Of a DNA stretch of 64,000 bases, positions 1 to 7,604 are shown one piece after another. The position numbers and the translations under genes were made by a program. Every line of letters starts with the position of its first letter. Within the stretch, counting starts at the first letter, position 1. The notes under the pieces are model-generated. The model was not told where the DNA came from. It saw nothing but the letters and a program-made list of their open reading frames with translations, and did not search any database. Origin of the DNA: Megasphaera sp. MJR8396C (lineage in GTDB: Bacteria; Bacillota; Negativicutes; Veillonellales; Megasphaeraceae); the NCBI RefSeq assembly GCF_001546855.1, contig NZ_KQ958206.1, positions 64,104 to 128,103 on the forward strand. Reading direction: 5' to 3'.

Positions 1-453
1 CAGTTCGGCTAGGGTTTTCGATGTCGACGGATCTTCGCTGTCGGAGAAGTGAAGGGGACCTTTTTCCCCCAGCAGCAGTTCGCAGGCGGCTTCACAGGCA
101 AGGCCCAGGCCGCCAAGTTCTTGTTCTCGACCGTCTTTATCGGTGATGACTTCAAAGAAGCGGGGATGGAGGCTGCAGATGTCGCAGAGGATATCTTCTC
201 CTCCTTCTAAAATGAGCCGGCAGAGTCCGTCGGGACGAAGGAAGGGACAGGCTTCGTCTTTGGTCAGGACGAAGTGCCAGGCATCAGGCCCTTTTTCGAT
301 ATGGTTTCGGATGGATTCACCTAAAGGGCCTGGCAGTTCTTGGTAGTAAGCGGCCGTGTCCTTGTCGATGTCGATTTCCCAGCCCTTACAGCACGTGTGC
401 TGGCAATCACCGGCCTTACAGCGGAAATGGGGATAAAAATCAGGTATGATCAA
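1..453 (-). CDS. FliB-like CxxCxxCC-type protein, partial (C-terminus off window)
   Basis: The reading frame is open for 151 codons from a TTG at 453 to the left edge, so the C-terminus lies outside. The N-terminus reads MIIPDFYPHF, followed by a cysteine cluster of the type C-x(4)-C-x(3)-CC-KGW, then a second cysteine group (ACPFL, GLCRL, ILCDICSLHPRFF). This pattern belongs to the CxxCxxCC (PF03692) proteins, including those annotated as flagellin lysine-N-methylase (FliB), and the clustered cysteines suggest an Fe-S centre. The TTG start is chosen because AAAGGA lies 8 bases upstream and no ATG lies in frame before the conserved start. No flagellar gene is in the window, so the substrate is unknown. 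Confidence 0.7.
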   Translation of the reverse strand, partial: MIIPDFYPHFRCKAGDCQHTCCKGWEIDIDKDTAAYYQELPGPLGESIRNHIEKGPDAWHFVLTKDEACPFLRPDGLCRLILEGGEDILCDICSLHPRFFEVITDKDGREQELGGLGLACEAACELLLGEKGPLHFSDSEDPSTSKTLAEL

Positions 454-485
454 AAGAAGCGTCCTTTCTGGGATACATAGGGAAC

Positions 486-516
486 AAAAAAGGAGCTGCC
501 GCAACAGCTCCTTTTT
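486..516. terminator. Bidirectional intrinsic terminator
   Basis: The stem AGGAGCTG/CAGCTCCT has a 6-base loop, A-rich sequence before it and T-rich sequence after it. It stands directly downstream of the UPF0173 gene on the minus strand and upstream of the FliB-like gene, so it separates the two. Confidence 0.85.
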
Positions 517-521
517 GAAAG

Positions 522-1187
522 CTAGAATTCATATGTCGTTCCCGGCTCTACGACCTGTACGGGAATATTGTACTTCGTTTCCGTCAGTTTTTTGTATTCC
601 TGCGGGTCGGCTTCGATGATCGGCCAGGTCTTGTAATGGATGGGGATGACGAAATGGGGCTGCACCCATAAGGCTGCCAGAGCCGCATCTTCCATGCCCA
701 TGGTGAAGTTGTCGCCAATGGGCAAAATGGCACAATCGATTTGACCGAAGCGGTCGAGAATTTTCATATCTGAGAAGAGGCCTGTATCACCGGCAAAGTA
801 AACGCGCTTGCCGCCGAACTCGACGATGACACCACAGGCCAGTCCGCCTGCAATGCCCGAGCCGTGGAAGGCCGGAGTCAGACGCACCCTGCCAAAGGGG
901 AAAGCGGCACTGCCGCCGACGTGCATGGCGTGGGCCTTACAGCCGGCATTTCCTGCTTTTCCCGCGATTTCTGCCGTGCTGATAATCGTTGCGTCATTGG
1001 CTTTGGCAATCGCTTCAGCATCGCCGTAGTGGTCGCCGTGACCGTGGGTGATGATGATGTATTGACAGGCAATATCCGTCGGACAGACGTCTGTCCAGGG
1101 GTTGTCTGTAATGAACGGATCAAAGAGAATCGTCGTAACGTCATCAGAAAGGGTGAATGCGGAATGACCATAGTAGTTAAATTTCAT
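522..1187 (-). CDS. UPF0173 metal-dependent hydrolase (metallo-beta-lactamase fold)
   Basis: This 221-residue protein starts MKFNYYGHSAF and carries the metallo-beta-lactamase zinc motif THGHGDHYGDA (about residues 48-58), a later YFAGDTG and a C-terminal PIHYKTWP. This layout is typical of the UPF0173/YtkL family, small predicted metal-dependent hydrolases of unknown physiological substrate. Length matches the family. It lies 25 bases downstream of the small cysteine-rich gene on the same strand, so the two probably share a transcript that ends at the terminator at 486-516. The family call is firm; substrate and pathway cannot be read from the sequence. Confidence 0.9.
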   Translation of the reverse strand: MKFNYYGHSAFTLSDDVTTILFDPFITDNPWTDVCPTDIACQYIIITHGHGDHYGDAEAIAKANDATIISTAEIAGKAGNAGCKAHAMHVGGSAAFPFGRVRLTPAFHGSGIAGGLACGVIVEFGGKRVYFAGDTGLFSDMKILDRFGQIDCAILPIGDNFTMGMEDAALAALWVQPHFVIPIHYKTWPIIEADPQEYKKLTETKYNIPVQVVEPGTTYEF

Positions 1188-1212
1188 GATAGCCTCTGCT
1201 CCTAAAGACGAA

Positions 1213-1641
1213 TCAGTCTTTTTCTGTACTGTTCAAGCTCCATTTCTTCCATTCTTCGAGCCAGTCTTTGACGTGTTTCTGCGGGAGCGAGCCACAGAAG
1301 GTGTTCTTTAAGGTCTGGCGGAGTTCGGCTTCTTTGGCACCGAGGGGATAGACGTCTTTGTATTCGTCATAGACGTTCCAGAAGTCGCGCATATGCAGGT
1401 TTGCATAGGTTTCGCCATAGATTTTGAAACAGGTATCGCATAAGGTGATGAAGACGGCTTCATCGTTGTGCTGATTGGCGTCGTCGAGGAAACAGCAGCG
1501 GGTATAGAGATGCATGTTGCTGCCGAAGAGCTGACGCAGGTAATCGTAGACTTCGGAAACCATCTGGGGCTGCAGCTGCAGCAGTCGACAGCCGGGAGCG
1601 AAATACATAGGATACTGAGCAATGTTGTCAAAATTGTCCAT
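1213..1641 (-). CDS. Small cysteine-rich protein, CCG-domain-like
   Basis: I choose the ATG at 1641 (142 residues, MDNFDNIAQYP) because AAAGAGGTG stands just upstream; a longer frame to 1710 has no ribosome site. No family is recognised with certainty. The cysteines are ordered PGC (C18), RCC (C49-C50) and CDTC (C68, C71). That order resembles one half of the CCG domain of heterodisulfide-reductase subunit B and related Fe-S/thiol redox proteins, but the spacing between CC and CxxC is only 17 residues, shorter than in the usual domain. A metal or Fe-S site is therefore plausible but inferred. It is the upstream partner of the UPF0173 gene. Confidence 0.6.
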   Translation of the reverse strand: MDNFDNIAQYPMYFAPGCRLLQLQPQMVSEVYDYLRQLFGSNMHLYTRCCFLDDANQHNDEAVFITLCDTCFKIYGETYANLHMRDFWNVYDEYKDVYPLGAKEAELRQTLKNTFCGSLPQKHVKDWLEEWKKWSLNSTEKD

Positions 1642-1748
1642 AAAAAGACACCTCTTTCTAAGAAATTTACAGAAAAACTGCATTTCTATTAAATAATAAC
1701 TATTATTCATAAGTGTACCATAAAAAAGTCATAAACGCAATGTTCCTC

Positions 1749-1777
1749 TTGTACTTCCTGTATAAATCCTGTACAAT
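1749..1777 (+). promoter_or_regulatory. Predicted sigma-A promoter for trmL-ylbF-murB
   Basis: TTGTAC at 1749-1754 and TACAAT at 1772-1777 are separated by 17 bases, 23 bases before the trmL start codon. Confidence 0.65.
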
Positions 1778-1799
1778 ATCCATTGGAGAGTGATATAAC

Positions 1800-2288
1800 A
1801 TGCATATCGTAATGGTAGAGCCGGAAATTCCCGGCAATACGGGCAACGTTGCCCGCTTGTGTGCGGCCAATCACATGTCACTGCACTTGGTAAAACCCCT
1901 GGGTTTTTCCATTGATGATAAGCACTTAAAACGGGCAGGACTCGATTACTGGTCCCTCGTCGATGTCCAGGTCCATGAAAATTTTCAGGAAGTCCTGGAT
2001 GCATATAAGGAGCATCGCTTTTTTTATTTAACGACGAAATCGGAACAGTGTTACGCCGATATCCAGTTCCAAGAAGACGATTTTCTCGTATTTGGCAAGG
2101 AGACGAAGGGCCTTCCGGAAGACTTGTTAAAAGCCAATCCCGAACGCTGTTTCCGCGTCCCCATGATAGAAGATGCGCGGAGTCTCAACCTGTCGAATAC
2201 GGTTGCCATCGTATCCTATGAAGCCATGCGTCAGCTTGGTTTCCCGGGTCTGGCCAAGGGCGGCATTGGCATCCAGAATCTCAAGTAG
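1800..2288 (+). CDS. trmL: tRNA (cytidine(34)-2'-O)-methyltransferase TrmL
   Basis: This 162-residue SPOUT-class enzyme methylates the 2'-O of the wobble nucleotide in tRNA-Leu isoacceptors using S-adenosylmethionine. Hallmarks are the N-terminal VEPEIPGNTGNVARLC, the middle FGKETKGLPEDLL, and the C-terminal knot segment RSLNLSNTVAIVSYEA that forms the cofactor site. Length agrees with the TrmL/YibK/CspR family. GGAGAG precedes the ATG. It begins a three-gene run with ylbF and murB. Confidence 0.93.
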   Translation: MHIVMVEPEIPGNTGNVARLCAANHMSLHLVKPLGFSIDDKHLKRAGLDYWSLVDVQVHENFQEVLDAYKEHRFFYLTTKSEQCYADIQFQEDDFLVFGKETKGLPEDLLKANPERCFRVPMIEDARSLNLSNTVAIVSYEAMRQLGFPGLAKGGIGIQNLK

Positions 2289-2326
2289 CCAAGGCCCTTT
2301 AAATTAAGAATAATGAGGTGTAAAAC

Positions 2327-2671
2327 GTGGAAATTTATGATAAGGCCCATGAACTGGCCGGCGTCATTCAGGATTGTGAAGAATACAAGGCCCTCCTGGC
2401 CGCCGGTGAGAAGCTCAACAGCGATGAAAAGACCAAAAAATTGGTCCGCGATTTTCTGATGCTCCAGGCTCAATTAGCCTATGCCCAGTCGATGGGTGAT
2501 AAACCGATTCGCAAGAAAATCGAACTGTTGAACCAAAAAGCAGAACTGGTTAAAAAGAATGAAACGGCGGTAGAATATTTGTCCCATTACAATAAATGGC
2601 AGACTATGGCCGGTGAAGTATTTCAGATTATTCAAAATGCAATGGCAGAAGGAATGAGCATCCTTGATTAA
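2327..2671 (+). CDS. YlbF family protein
   Basis: A 114-residue, mostly helical, charged protein starting at GTG 2327 behind TGAGGTG. The pattern of an N-terminal AHELAGVIQDCEEYK helix and a central LVRDFLMLQAQLAYAQ helix fits the YlbF/YmcA (com_ylbF) family. In Bacillus, members form a complex with YaaT that affects competence, sporulation and RNase Y-dependent RNA processing. Whether this homologue does the same is unknown. It overlaps murB by 8 bases, so the two are probably translationally coupled. Confidence 0.75.
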   Translation: MEIYDKAHELAGVIQDCEEYKALLAAGEKLNSDEKTKKLVRDFLMLQAQLAYAQSMGDKPIRKKIELLNQKAELVKKNETAVEYLSHYNKWQTMAGEVFQIIQNAMAEGMSILD

Positions 2672-3590
2672 TAAATATGCACTGACGACTTTTGTCTCAG
2701 AATTAAGTAAATCCATTCCCACAGGACGAATTCTGCTGAACGAACCGATGAGCGAACATACGACATTTGCCGTCGGCGGTCCGGCGGATGTATTAGTGCT
2801 GCCCGAATCGGTCAAGGAAATGTCCTTGGCTATCCGGGCCGCCCGCCGCTTGGATTTGGTCGTTACCGTCCTCGGCGGCGGATCGAATGTCCTCGTCCGC
2901 GACGGCGGTATCCGCGGCGTCGTCATTCAGCTGCAGTCTTTGAAAAAGACCTTGGCCTGCCATGATCGCAAGATTTTGGCCAGTGCCGGCTATATGCTAA
3001 AAGACGTCTGCCAGTTCGCCCAGGAAAACGGCCTGACAGGGATGGAATTTGCCTGCGGCATCCCGGGAACCCTCGGCGGGGCCGTCTTTATGAACGCCGG
3101 CGCCTATGACGGTGAAATGAGTCATGTCGTGTCCAGGGTCCGCGTCGTAGACCGCAAGGGCAGCGTCCGCACGTATGAAGCGCCGGACTTCGGCTTTTCC
3201 TATCGTCAGAGCCGATTCCAGAAGTCCCAGGAATTTGTCGTCGAAGTCGAAATGACGTTGCGCAGCGGTAAGAGCGACGAGATCCAGGCCAAGATGGACG
3301 ATCTTATGAATCGCCGCCGCAGCAAACAGCCCTTGGAAATGCACAGTGCCGGCAGTACCTTTAAGCGGCCGCCGGGATATTTTGCCGGGACCCTCATCGA
3401 CCAGACCGGCTTAAAAGGCTTGTCCTGCGGCGATGCCCAGGTATCGGTGAAACACGCCGGCTTCGTCGTCAATACGGGGCACGCGTCGGCACGGGATGTC
3501 CTCAACGTCATCCATGAAGTGCAGGCCCGGGTCGAACAGGCTCACGGCGTCCATTTGGAACCGGAAGTCCGCATCATCGGCGAAGACTGA
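2664..3590 (+). CDS. murB: UDP-N-acetylenolpyruvoylglucosamine reductase MurB
   Basis: This 308-residue flavoenzyme reduces the enolpyruvyl ether to UDP-N-acetylmuramate with NADPH in cytoplasmic peptidoglycan precursor synthesis. Seen are the FAD-binding TTFAVGGPADVLVLPES and LGGGSNVLVRDGG, the GIPGTLGGAVFMNAGAYDGEM segment, the catalytic serine region SAGSTFKRP, and the terminal EPEVRII glutamate. The start is a TTG inside the end of ylbF. Length and motifs match the Firmicutes-type MurB. The gene is intact. Confidence 0.95.
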   Translation: MINKYALTTFVSELSKSIPTGRILLNEPMSEHTTFAVGGPADVLVLPESVKEMSLAIRAARRLDLVVTVLGGGSNVLVRDGGIRGVVIQLQSLKKTLACHDRKILASAGYMLKDVCQFAQENGLTGMEFACGIPGTLGGAVFMNAGAYDGEMSHVVSRVRVVDRKGSVRTYEAPDFGFSYRQSRFQKSQEFVVEVEMTLRSGKSDEIQAKMDDLMNRRRSKQPLEMHSAGSTFKRPPGYFAGTLIDQTGLKGLSCGDAQVSVKHAGFVVNTGHASARDVLNVIHEVQARVEQAHGVHLEPEVRIIGED

Positions 3591-3597
3591 AGCGGTG

Positions 3598-3702
3598 GTT
3601 TTCAGCCGTTTTAGGCCTGAAAAAAGTATATCGAAAGGCAGCTTACCCTCAGTTGTCATGCCAGATTCATCGGCATAACGGTTGGCGGGAGGCTGCCTTT
3701 TT
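3598..3702 (+). terminator. Terminator-like double hairpin after murB
   Basis: A first hairpin (TTTTCAGCC pairing with GGCCTGAAAA around 3601-3626) is followed by a wider one in which AAAGGCAGC (3634-3642) pairs with GCTGCCTTT (3692-3700) and ends in T residues. The second loop is about 49 bases and holds its own small ATGCC/GGCAT stem, so this is larger than a plain terminator. Confidence 0.55.
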
Positions 3703-3749
3703 GTGCTTTCCGTAGCCTTTGACGGTACCTCGATTTCTATCGTACTATG

Positions 3750-3778
3750 TTGTATGAGCATGAATAAAATGTTATTAT
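3750..3778 (+). promoter_or_regulatory. Predicted sigma-A promoter for cyuA
   Basis: TTGTAT and TATTAT are separated by 17 bases, with an alternative TATAAT at 3776. It lies 53 bases before the ATG. Confidence 0.55.
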
Positions 3779-3831
3779 AATATTATAAAGACGGGGTGCG
3801 GGGAAATCTATAAAAAAGGCAGGTTAGTACC

Positions 3832-5139
3832 ATGGATAAGATGGCTGTGTGGAAGCAAATGATCGATATCATAAAAACGGATGTAACGCCGGCGACGGGC
3901 TGTACTGAGCCCATTGCCCTGGCTTATGCGGCAGCGGTGGCAGCTCGTGAATTGGGAGAGCCCGTGCGCTTTATTGACGGCTTAGTGTCGGCCAATTTGA
4001 TGAAAAACGGCATGGGCGTCACCGTGCCGGGAACGGGGATGCCCGGCCTTTCCATTGCGGCTGCCGTCGGGGCTCTCGGCGGCGATGCTGATGCCGGACT
4101 TCAGGTGCTGCAGCATCTGAATCCGGACGTCGTGGCACTCGGGAAACAATACGTCGCTGACGGTAAGATCACCGTTTCTGTGAAAGACAATACACCTCAT
4201 GTCCTCTATGCCGAAGCCGTCGTCTACGGCGGAAATCATCGAGTCCAGGTGGTCATCGTCGACGACCATACGAACATCGTGTACATCGAAAAAGACGGTC
4301 GGCCGATTCTCGATGAACGCGTCGAAGCCGGCAGCGAAGAAGACCCGAAAATTGCTTTCCTCAATGACCTTACCTTAGCCGATATCGTCGAATTTGCCGA
4401 ACAGGTACCGTATGAAGATATCGCGTTCTTAATAGAAGCGGAACGCCTCAACGATCATTTGTCGAAAGAAGGCCTGACCGGGAATTACGGCCTCAAAGTA
4501 GGCTATAACCTGCAGCAGATGATCGAAAAAGGCCTCTTGGCCGATGACTTGATGCAGTCCATACGCATTCGCTCCGTCGCCGCCTCCGATGCCCGCATGG
4601 GCGGGGCCGCCTTTCCGGCTATGACCAATTCCGGATCGGGCAATCAGGGGATTGCGGCGACCGAACCGGTTACTGTCGTGGCAGACTTTTTAAAAGTCGA
4701 TGAAGAAAGAAGGGTCCGGGCCCTGGCCTTGTCCAGCATGGTCGCTATCTATGCCCACAGTTTCCTGCCTAAGCTCTCGGCTTTCTGTGCCACCGTTACG
4801 GCAGCCATGGGAGCGGCGGCCGCTATGGCCTGGCTCCTGGCCGAGGATAATCCCTTAGGCGTCATTGAAAAGGCCATCGCCACCATGTCCGGTTCCGTCG
4901 TCGGCATGGTCTGTGATGGGGCGGCCAACAGCTGCGGCATGAAGGTCCTGGCCTCGGTTACCAGTGCCTATGAAGCGGTCCTCCTGGCCTTAAGTGACGT
5001 GCGGGTAGCCGGCTCCGACGGCCTCGTCGCCAATTCCGCCGATGAATGCTTGCGAAACGTCGGATTCCTGGCCTCGAAGGGGATGCAGCAGACCGACGAC
5101 GAAGTCCTTCAAATCATGCTTAACAAGAATCAGGTTTAA
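3832..5139 (+). CDS. cyuA: L-cysteine desulfidase CyuA/YhaM family (UPF0597)
   Basis: The 435-residue product belongs to the UPF0597 family, which includes Fe-S dependent L-cysteine desulfidases that split cysteine to pyruvate, ammonia and sulfide and are related to the catalytic part of serine dehydratase. The signature PATGCTEPIALAYA near residue 20 carries the first cluster cysteine; others occur in AFCATVTAAMG and VCDGAANSCGMK. The glycine-rich AAFPAMTNSGSGNQGI stretch is also typical. It is flanked by its own promoter and a strong terminator, so it looks monocistronic. Family is firm; the exact substrate (cysteine or another 2-amino acid) is inferred. Confidence 0.85.
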   Translation: MDKMAVWKQMIDIIKTDVTPATGCTEPIALAYAAAVAARELGEPVRFIDGLVSANLMKNGMGVTVPGTGMPGLSIAAAVGALGGDADAGLQVLQHLNPDVVALGKQYVADGKITVSVKDNTPHVLYAEAVVYGGNHRVQVVIVDDHTNIVYIEKDGRPILDERVEAGSEEDPKIAFLNDLTLADIVEFAEQVPYEDIAFLIEAERLNDHLSKEGLTGNYGLKVGYNLQQMIEKGLLADDLMQSIRIRSVAASDARMGGAAFPAMTNSGSGNQGIAATEPVTVVADFLKVDEERRVRALALSSMVAIYAHSFLPKLSAFCATVTAAMGAAAAMAWLLAEDNPLGVIEKAIATMSGSVVGMVCDGAANSCGMKVLASVTSAYEAVLLALSDVRVAGSDGLVANSADECLRNVGFLASKGMQQTDDEVLQIMLNKNQV

Positions 5140-5159
5140 GCTATAACTCGATAACTAAA

Positions 5160-5202
5160 CAGCACGAAAGACAAGATAAAGACTGCCTTTCGTGCTGTTT
5201 TG
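5160..5202 (+). terminator. Intrinsic terminator of cyuA
   Basis: CAGCACGAAAG pairs perfectly with CTTTCGTGCTG, followed by TTTT. Confidence 0.9.
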
Positions 5203-5260
5203 CGTTTCTTAATTAAAATTTTGGTAAAGATGTAAAATTAATGCCGGCGCCTTGAAAACA

Positions 5261-5289
5261 TGGACAATTTTTTATATTCGTGCTATACT
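5261..5289 (+). promoter_or_regulatory. Promoter of the typA leader RNA
   Basis: TGGACA (5261-5266), a 17-base spacer, and TATACT (5284-5289) with an extended-minus-10 TGC just before it. The expected transcript start is near 5296, about 370 bases upstream of the typA ATG. Confidence 0.65.
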
Positions 5290-5295
5290 AACCTA

Positions 5296-5660
5296 GTTTA
5301 TCGAAGTATCTATCAGAAGACCACCATCTCTAAGATGATGGATGAATGGTCGCAGTTAGTCTTCTGCGTAACCAAAAACGATAACAAAACCATAGCCTTA
5401 GCGCTATCCCGGGCAATACTTGCCTTGGCCGCAGCGTGACACAACGTGGATCATGACGGGTACAAAGAAAAGTAAGCGGAAATTTTTTAACGACCGTGTA
5501 GCGGGCTTTTGGACAGCCCCTTAAGAATAAGGGTATCCTGATAGTGAATTCCCTCGGGATAAATCTATCAGGCGTTAGTCCGTGTATCAAACTTCTTAAG
5601 AATCTTTCACTTCTATTAAGTGATAGAAGTCCAAAACTATGTTGTTATATGAGAGAGAGG
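5296..5660 (+). ncRNA. Long structured RNA or leader upstream of typA
   Basis: This 365-base stretch has no open frame of note but dense potential structure. AGAAGAC (about 5314) can pair with GTCTTCT, while the overlapping CGCAG/CTGCG stem is a mutually exclusive alternative. GGCAA-tac-TTGCC forms a tight hairpin near 5420. A closed junction follows: GGAC and GTCC bracket a perfect CCCTTA/TAAGGG hairpin and a long CCTGATAG/CTATCAGG hairpin with an inner TCCC/GGGA. ACTTCTAT/ATAGAAGT stands near 5609-5630. No T-run follows, so it may be the 5' leader of typA or an RNA processed from it. I could not match it to tmRNA, RNase P RNA, 6S RNA, SRP RNA, T-box or a known riboswitch by eye. Confidence 0.45.
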
Positions 5661-5667
5661 ATATTAG

Positions 5668-7479
5668 ATGGAACGCACAGATATTAGAAACATTGCCATT
5701 ATCGCTCACGTTGACCATGGTAAGACGACCCTCGTCGATGCCATGCTCAAACAGAGCCATGTATTCCGTTCGAATGAAAAGGTAGAAGAACGTGTCATGG
5801 ACTCGGGGGACATCGAACGTGAACGCGGCATTACAATCTTATCCAAAAATACATCGGTCATGCATGAAGGCGTCAAGATCAACATCGTCGACACGCCGGG
5901 GCATGCTGACTTTGGCGGCGAAGTTGAACGCGTACTGAACATGGTTGACGGCGTCCTCCTTTTGGTTGACGCTTTTGAAGGTCCTATGCCGCAGACCAAA
6001 TACGTTTTGCGCAAGGCCTTGGAACAGCAGCTTAAGCCGATTGTCGTCATCAATAAGATCGACAAACCCGGTGCTCGTGTATCGGAAGTCGAAGACGAAG
6101 TCCTGGAACTGTTCATGGAACTCGACGCCAGCGACGAACAGCTCGATTTCCCCGTTGTCTACGCTAATGGCCGTGACGGCATTGCCAAAACGTCCATGGA
6201 TGAAGAAAGCGACAACCTTGAACCCTTGTTCAAGACGATTATTAAATACTGCCCGGCTCCGAATGGTGACCTCGAAGGCCCGCTCCAGTTCATGGTTACG
6301 ACCCTCGACTATGACGACTATGTCGGTAAAATCGCTATCGGCCGTATCGTCCGCGGCAAGATGCGTGCCAACCAGAACGTCGTCGTCACCGACGGTGAAA
6401 GCCAGCGCAAGGCTAAGATTGGCCGCGTCTACACCTATGAAGGCTTAAAGCGCGTCGAACAGGAAGAAGCCGGTATGGGCGAAATCGCCTGCATCGTCGG
6501 CATTCCCGACCTCAAGATCGGTGAAACCGTTACCGACCCGCAGAATCCGGAAGCCTTGCCGCGCATCGACATCGACGAACCGACCTTGTCCATGATTTTC
6601 TACGTCAACGACAGTCCTTTCGCCGGTCAGGAAGGGGACTACGTCACCAGCCGTCACCTCCGCGACCGCCTGTTCCGCGAAATCCAGACCAACGTATCGC
6701 TCCGCGTCGAAGAAACGGACAGCGCCGATGCTTTCAAAGTATCGGGCCGTGGTGAACTCCACATCGCCGTCCTCATCGAAGAAATGCGCCGTGAAGGCTA
6801 CGAACTCCAGATCGGTAAACCCAGCGTCATTACCAAAGAAATCAACGGCCAGCGCTGCGAACCGTTGGAAGCACTGACCATCGACGTTCCGCCTGAATTC
6901 ATGGGCGCTGTCATGGAAAAACTCGGTACCCGTAAAGCCGAAATGGTCAACATGACCGATATTTCCGGTTATACCCGCCTGGAATTCATCATTCCGGCCC
7001 GCGGCCTCATCGGTTTCCGCAGTGAATTCCTGACGGCTACCAAGGGCAACGGCATCATGTACCACGTCTTCCAGGGCTATGCTCCTTGGAAGGGCGATAT
7101 CCCAGGCCGTACGCGCGGCAGCCTGGTAGCCTTTGAATCGGGTACGACGACGGGCTACGGTATCTTCAACCTCCAGGACCGCGGCACGATGTTCATCAAA
7201 CCGGGCCAGGAAATCTACCTCGGCCAGGTCGTCGGTGAAAGCAACCGCGACGTCGACATCGATGTCAACCCCTGCAAGAAGAAACACTTGACCAACACTC
7301 GTTCCTCGGCATCGGACGAAGCACTTCGCTTGACGCCGCCTCAGGATATGGGTCTTGAAAAATCTTTGGAATGGATCAATGACGACGAACTCGTCGAAGT
7401 TACGCCGCAGAGCATCCGTATCCGCAAAGCTATCCTCGACAAACACGACCGTAAAAAGGCTATGCGCCGCGGTCAGTAA
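5668..7479 (+). CDS. typA: Ribosome-binding translational GTPase TypA/BipA
   Basis: This 603-residue translation-factor GTPase acts on the ribosome, assisting 50S assembly and growth under stress or cold. G-domain motifs are [10 protein letters not shown] (G1), DTPGHADF (G3) and NKIDKP (G4); EF-G-like domains follow and the TypA-specific C-terminal domain ([39 protein letters not shown]) completes it. Length is normal. GAGAGAGG precedes the ATG. It sits behind a 370-base structured leader, which suggests post-transcriptional control, and ends at a strong terminator. Confidence 0.97.
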   Translation: MERTDIRNIAIIAHVDHGKTTLVDAMLKQSHVFRSNEKVEERVMDSGDIERERGITILSKNTSVMHEGVKINIVDTPGHADFGGEVERVLNMVDGVLLLVDAFEGPMPQTKYVLRKALEQQLKPIVVINKIDKPGARVSEVEDEVLELFMELDASDEQLDFPVVYANGRDGIAKTSMDEESDNLEPLFKTIIKYCPAPNGDLEGPLQFMVTTLDYDDYVGKIAIGRIVRGKMRANQNVVVTDGESQRKAKIGRVYTYEGLKRVEQEEAGMGEIACIVGIPDLKIGETVTDPQNPEALPRIDIDEPTLSMIFYVNDSPFAGQEGDYVTSRHLRDRLFREIQTNVSLRVEETDSADAFKVSGRGELHIAVLIEEMRREGYELQIGKPSVITKEINGQRCEPLEALTIDVPPEFMGAVMEKLGTRKAEMVNMTDISGYTRLEFIIPARGLIGFRSEFLTATKGNGIMYHVFQGYAPWKGDIPGRTRGSLVAFESGTTTGYGIFNLQDRGTMFIKPGQEIYLGQVVGESNRDVDIDVNPCKKKHLTNTRSSASDEALRLTPPQDMGLEKSLEWINDDELVEVTPQSIRIRKAILDKHDRKKAMRRGQ

Positions 7480-7492
7480 TACAAAGATGAAG

Positions 7493-7529
7493 AGAAGGTT
7501 TGCTGCCTTGGCAGCAGGCCTTCTTTTTT
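7493..7529 (+). terminator. Intrinsic terminator of typA
   Basis: AGAAGG-ttt-GCTGCC pairs with GGCAGC-agg-CCTTCT, followed by seven T-rich bases. Confidence 0.92.
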
Positions 7530-7530
7530 C

Positions 7531-7561
7531 TTGACTTTGAGTGCGCTTCAAGTCGTATAAT
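7531..7561 (+). promoter_or_regulatory. Predicted promoter of the DUF362 gene
   Basis: TTGACT and TATAAT with a 19-base spacer (slightly long), 44 bases before the ATG. Confidence 0.55.
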
Positions 7562-7604
7562 AGAAGGGAACCGTTTAAGGTCATTTATGGTAGGAGGTAA
7601 GGTT

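Noticed and set aside
5296-5660. tmRNA, RNase P RNA, 6S RNA or SRP RNA before typA
   Set aside because: No TTCGAATCC T-arm or tag frame, no RNase P GAGGAAAGTC core, no 5'-3' closing rod of 6S, and no GGAAGGAAGC SRP motif were found.
6445-7584. Long minus-strand open frame (379 codons) opposite typA
   Set aside because: It is a shadow of the typA codon pattern; composition is skewed to Phe, Asp and Val, as expected of antisense, and no ribosome site is present. The same holds for long frames opposite rmlC/HAD, potA, proS and others.
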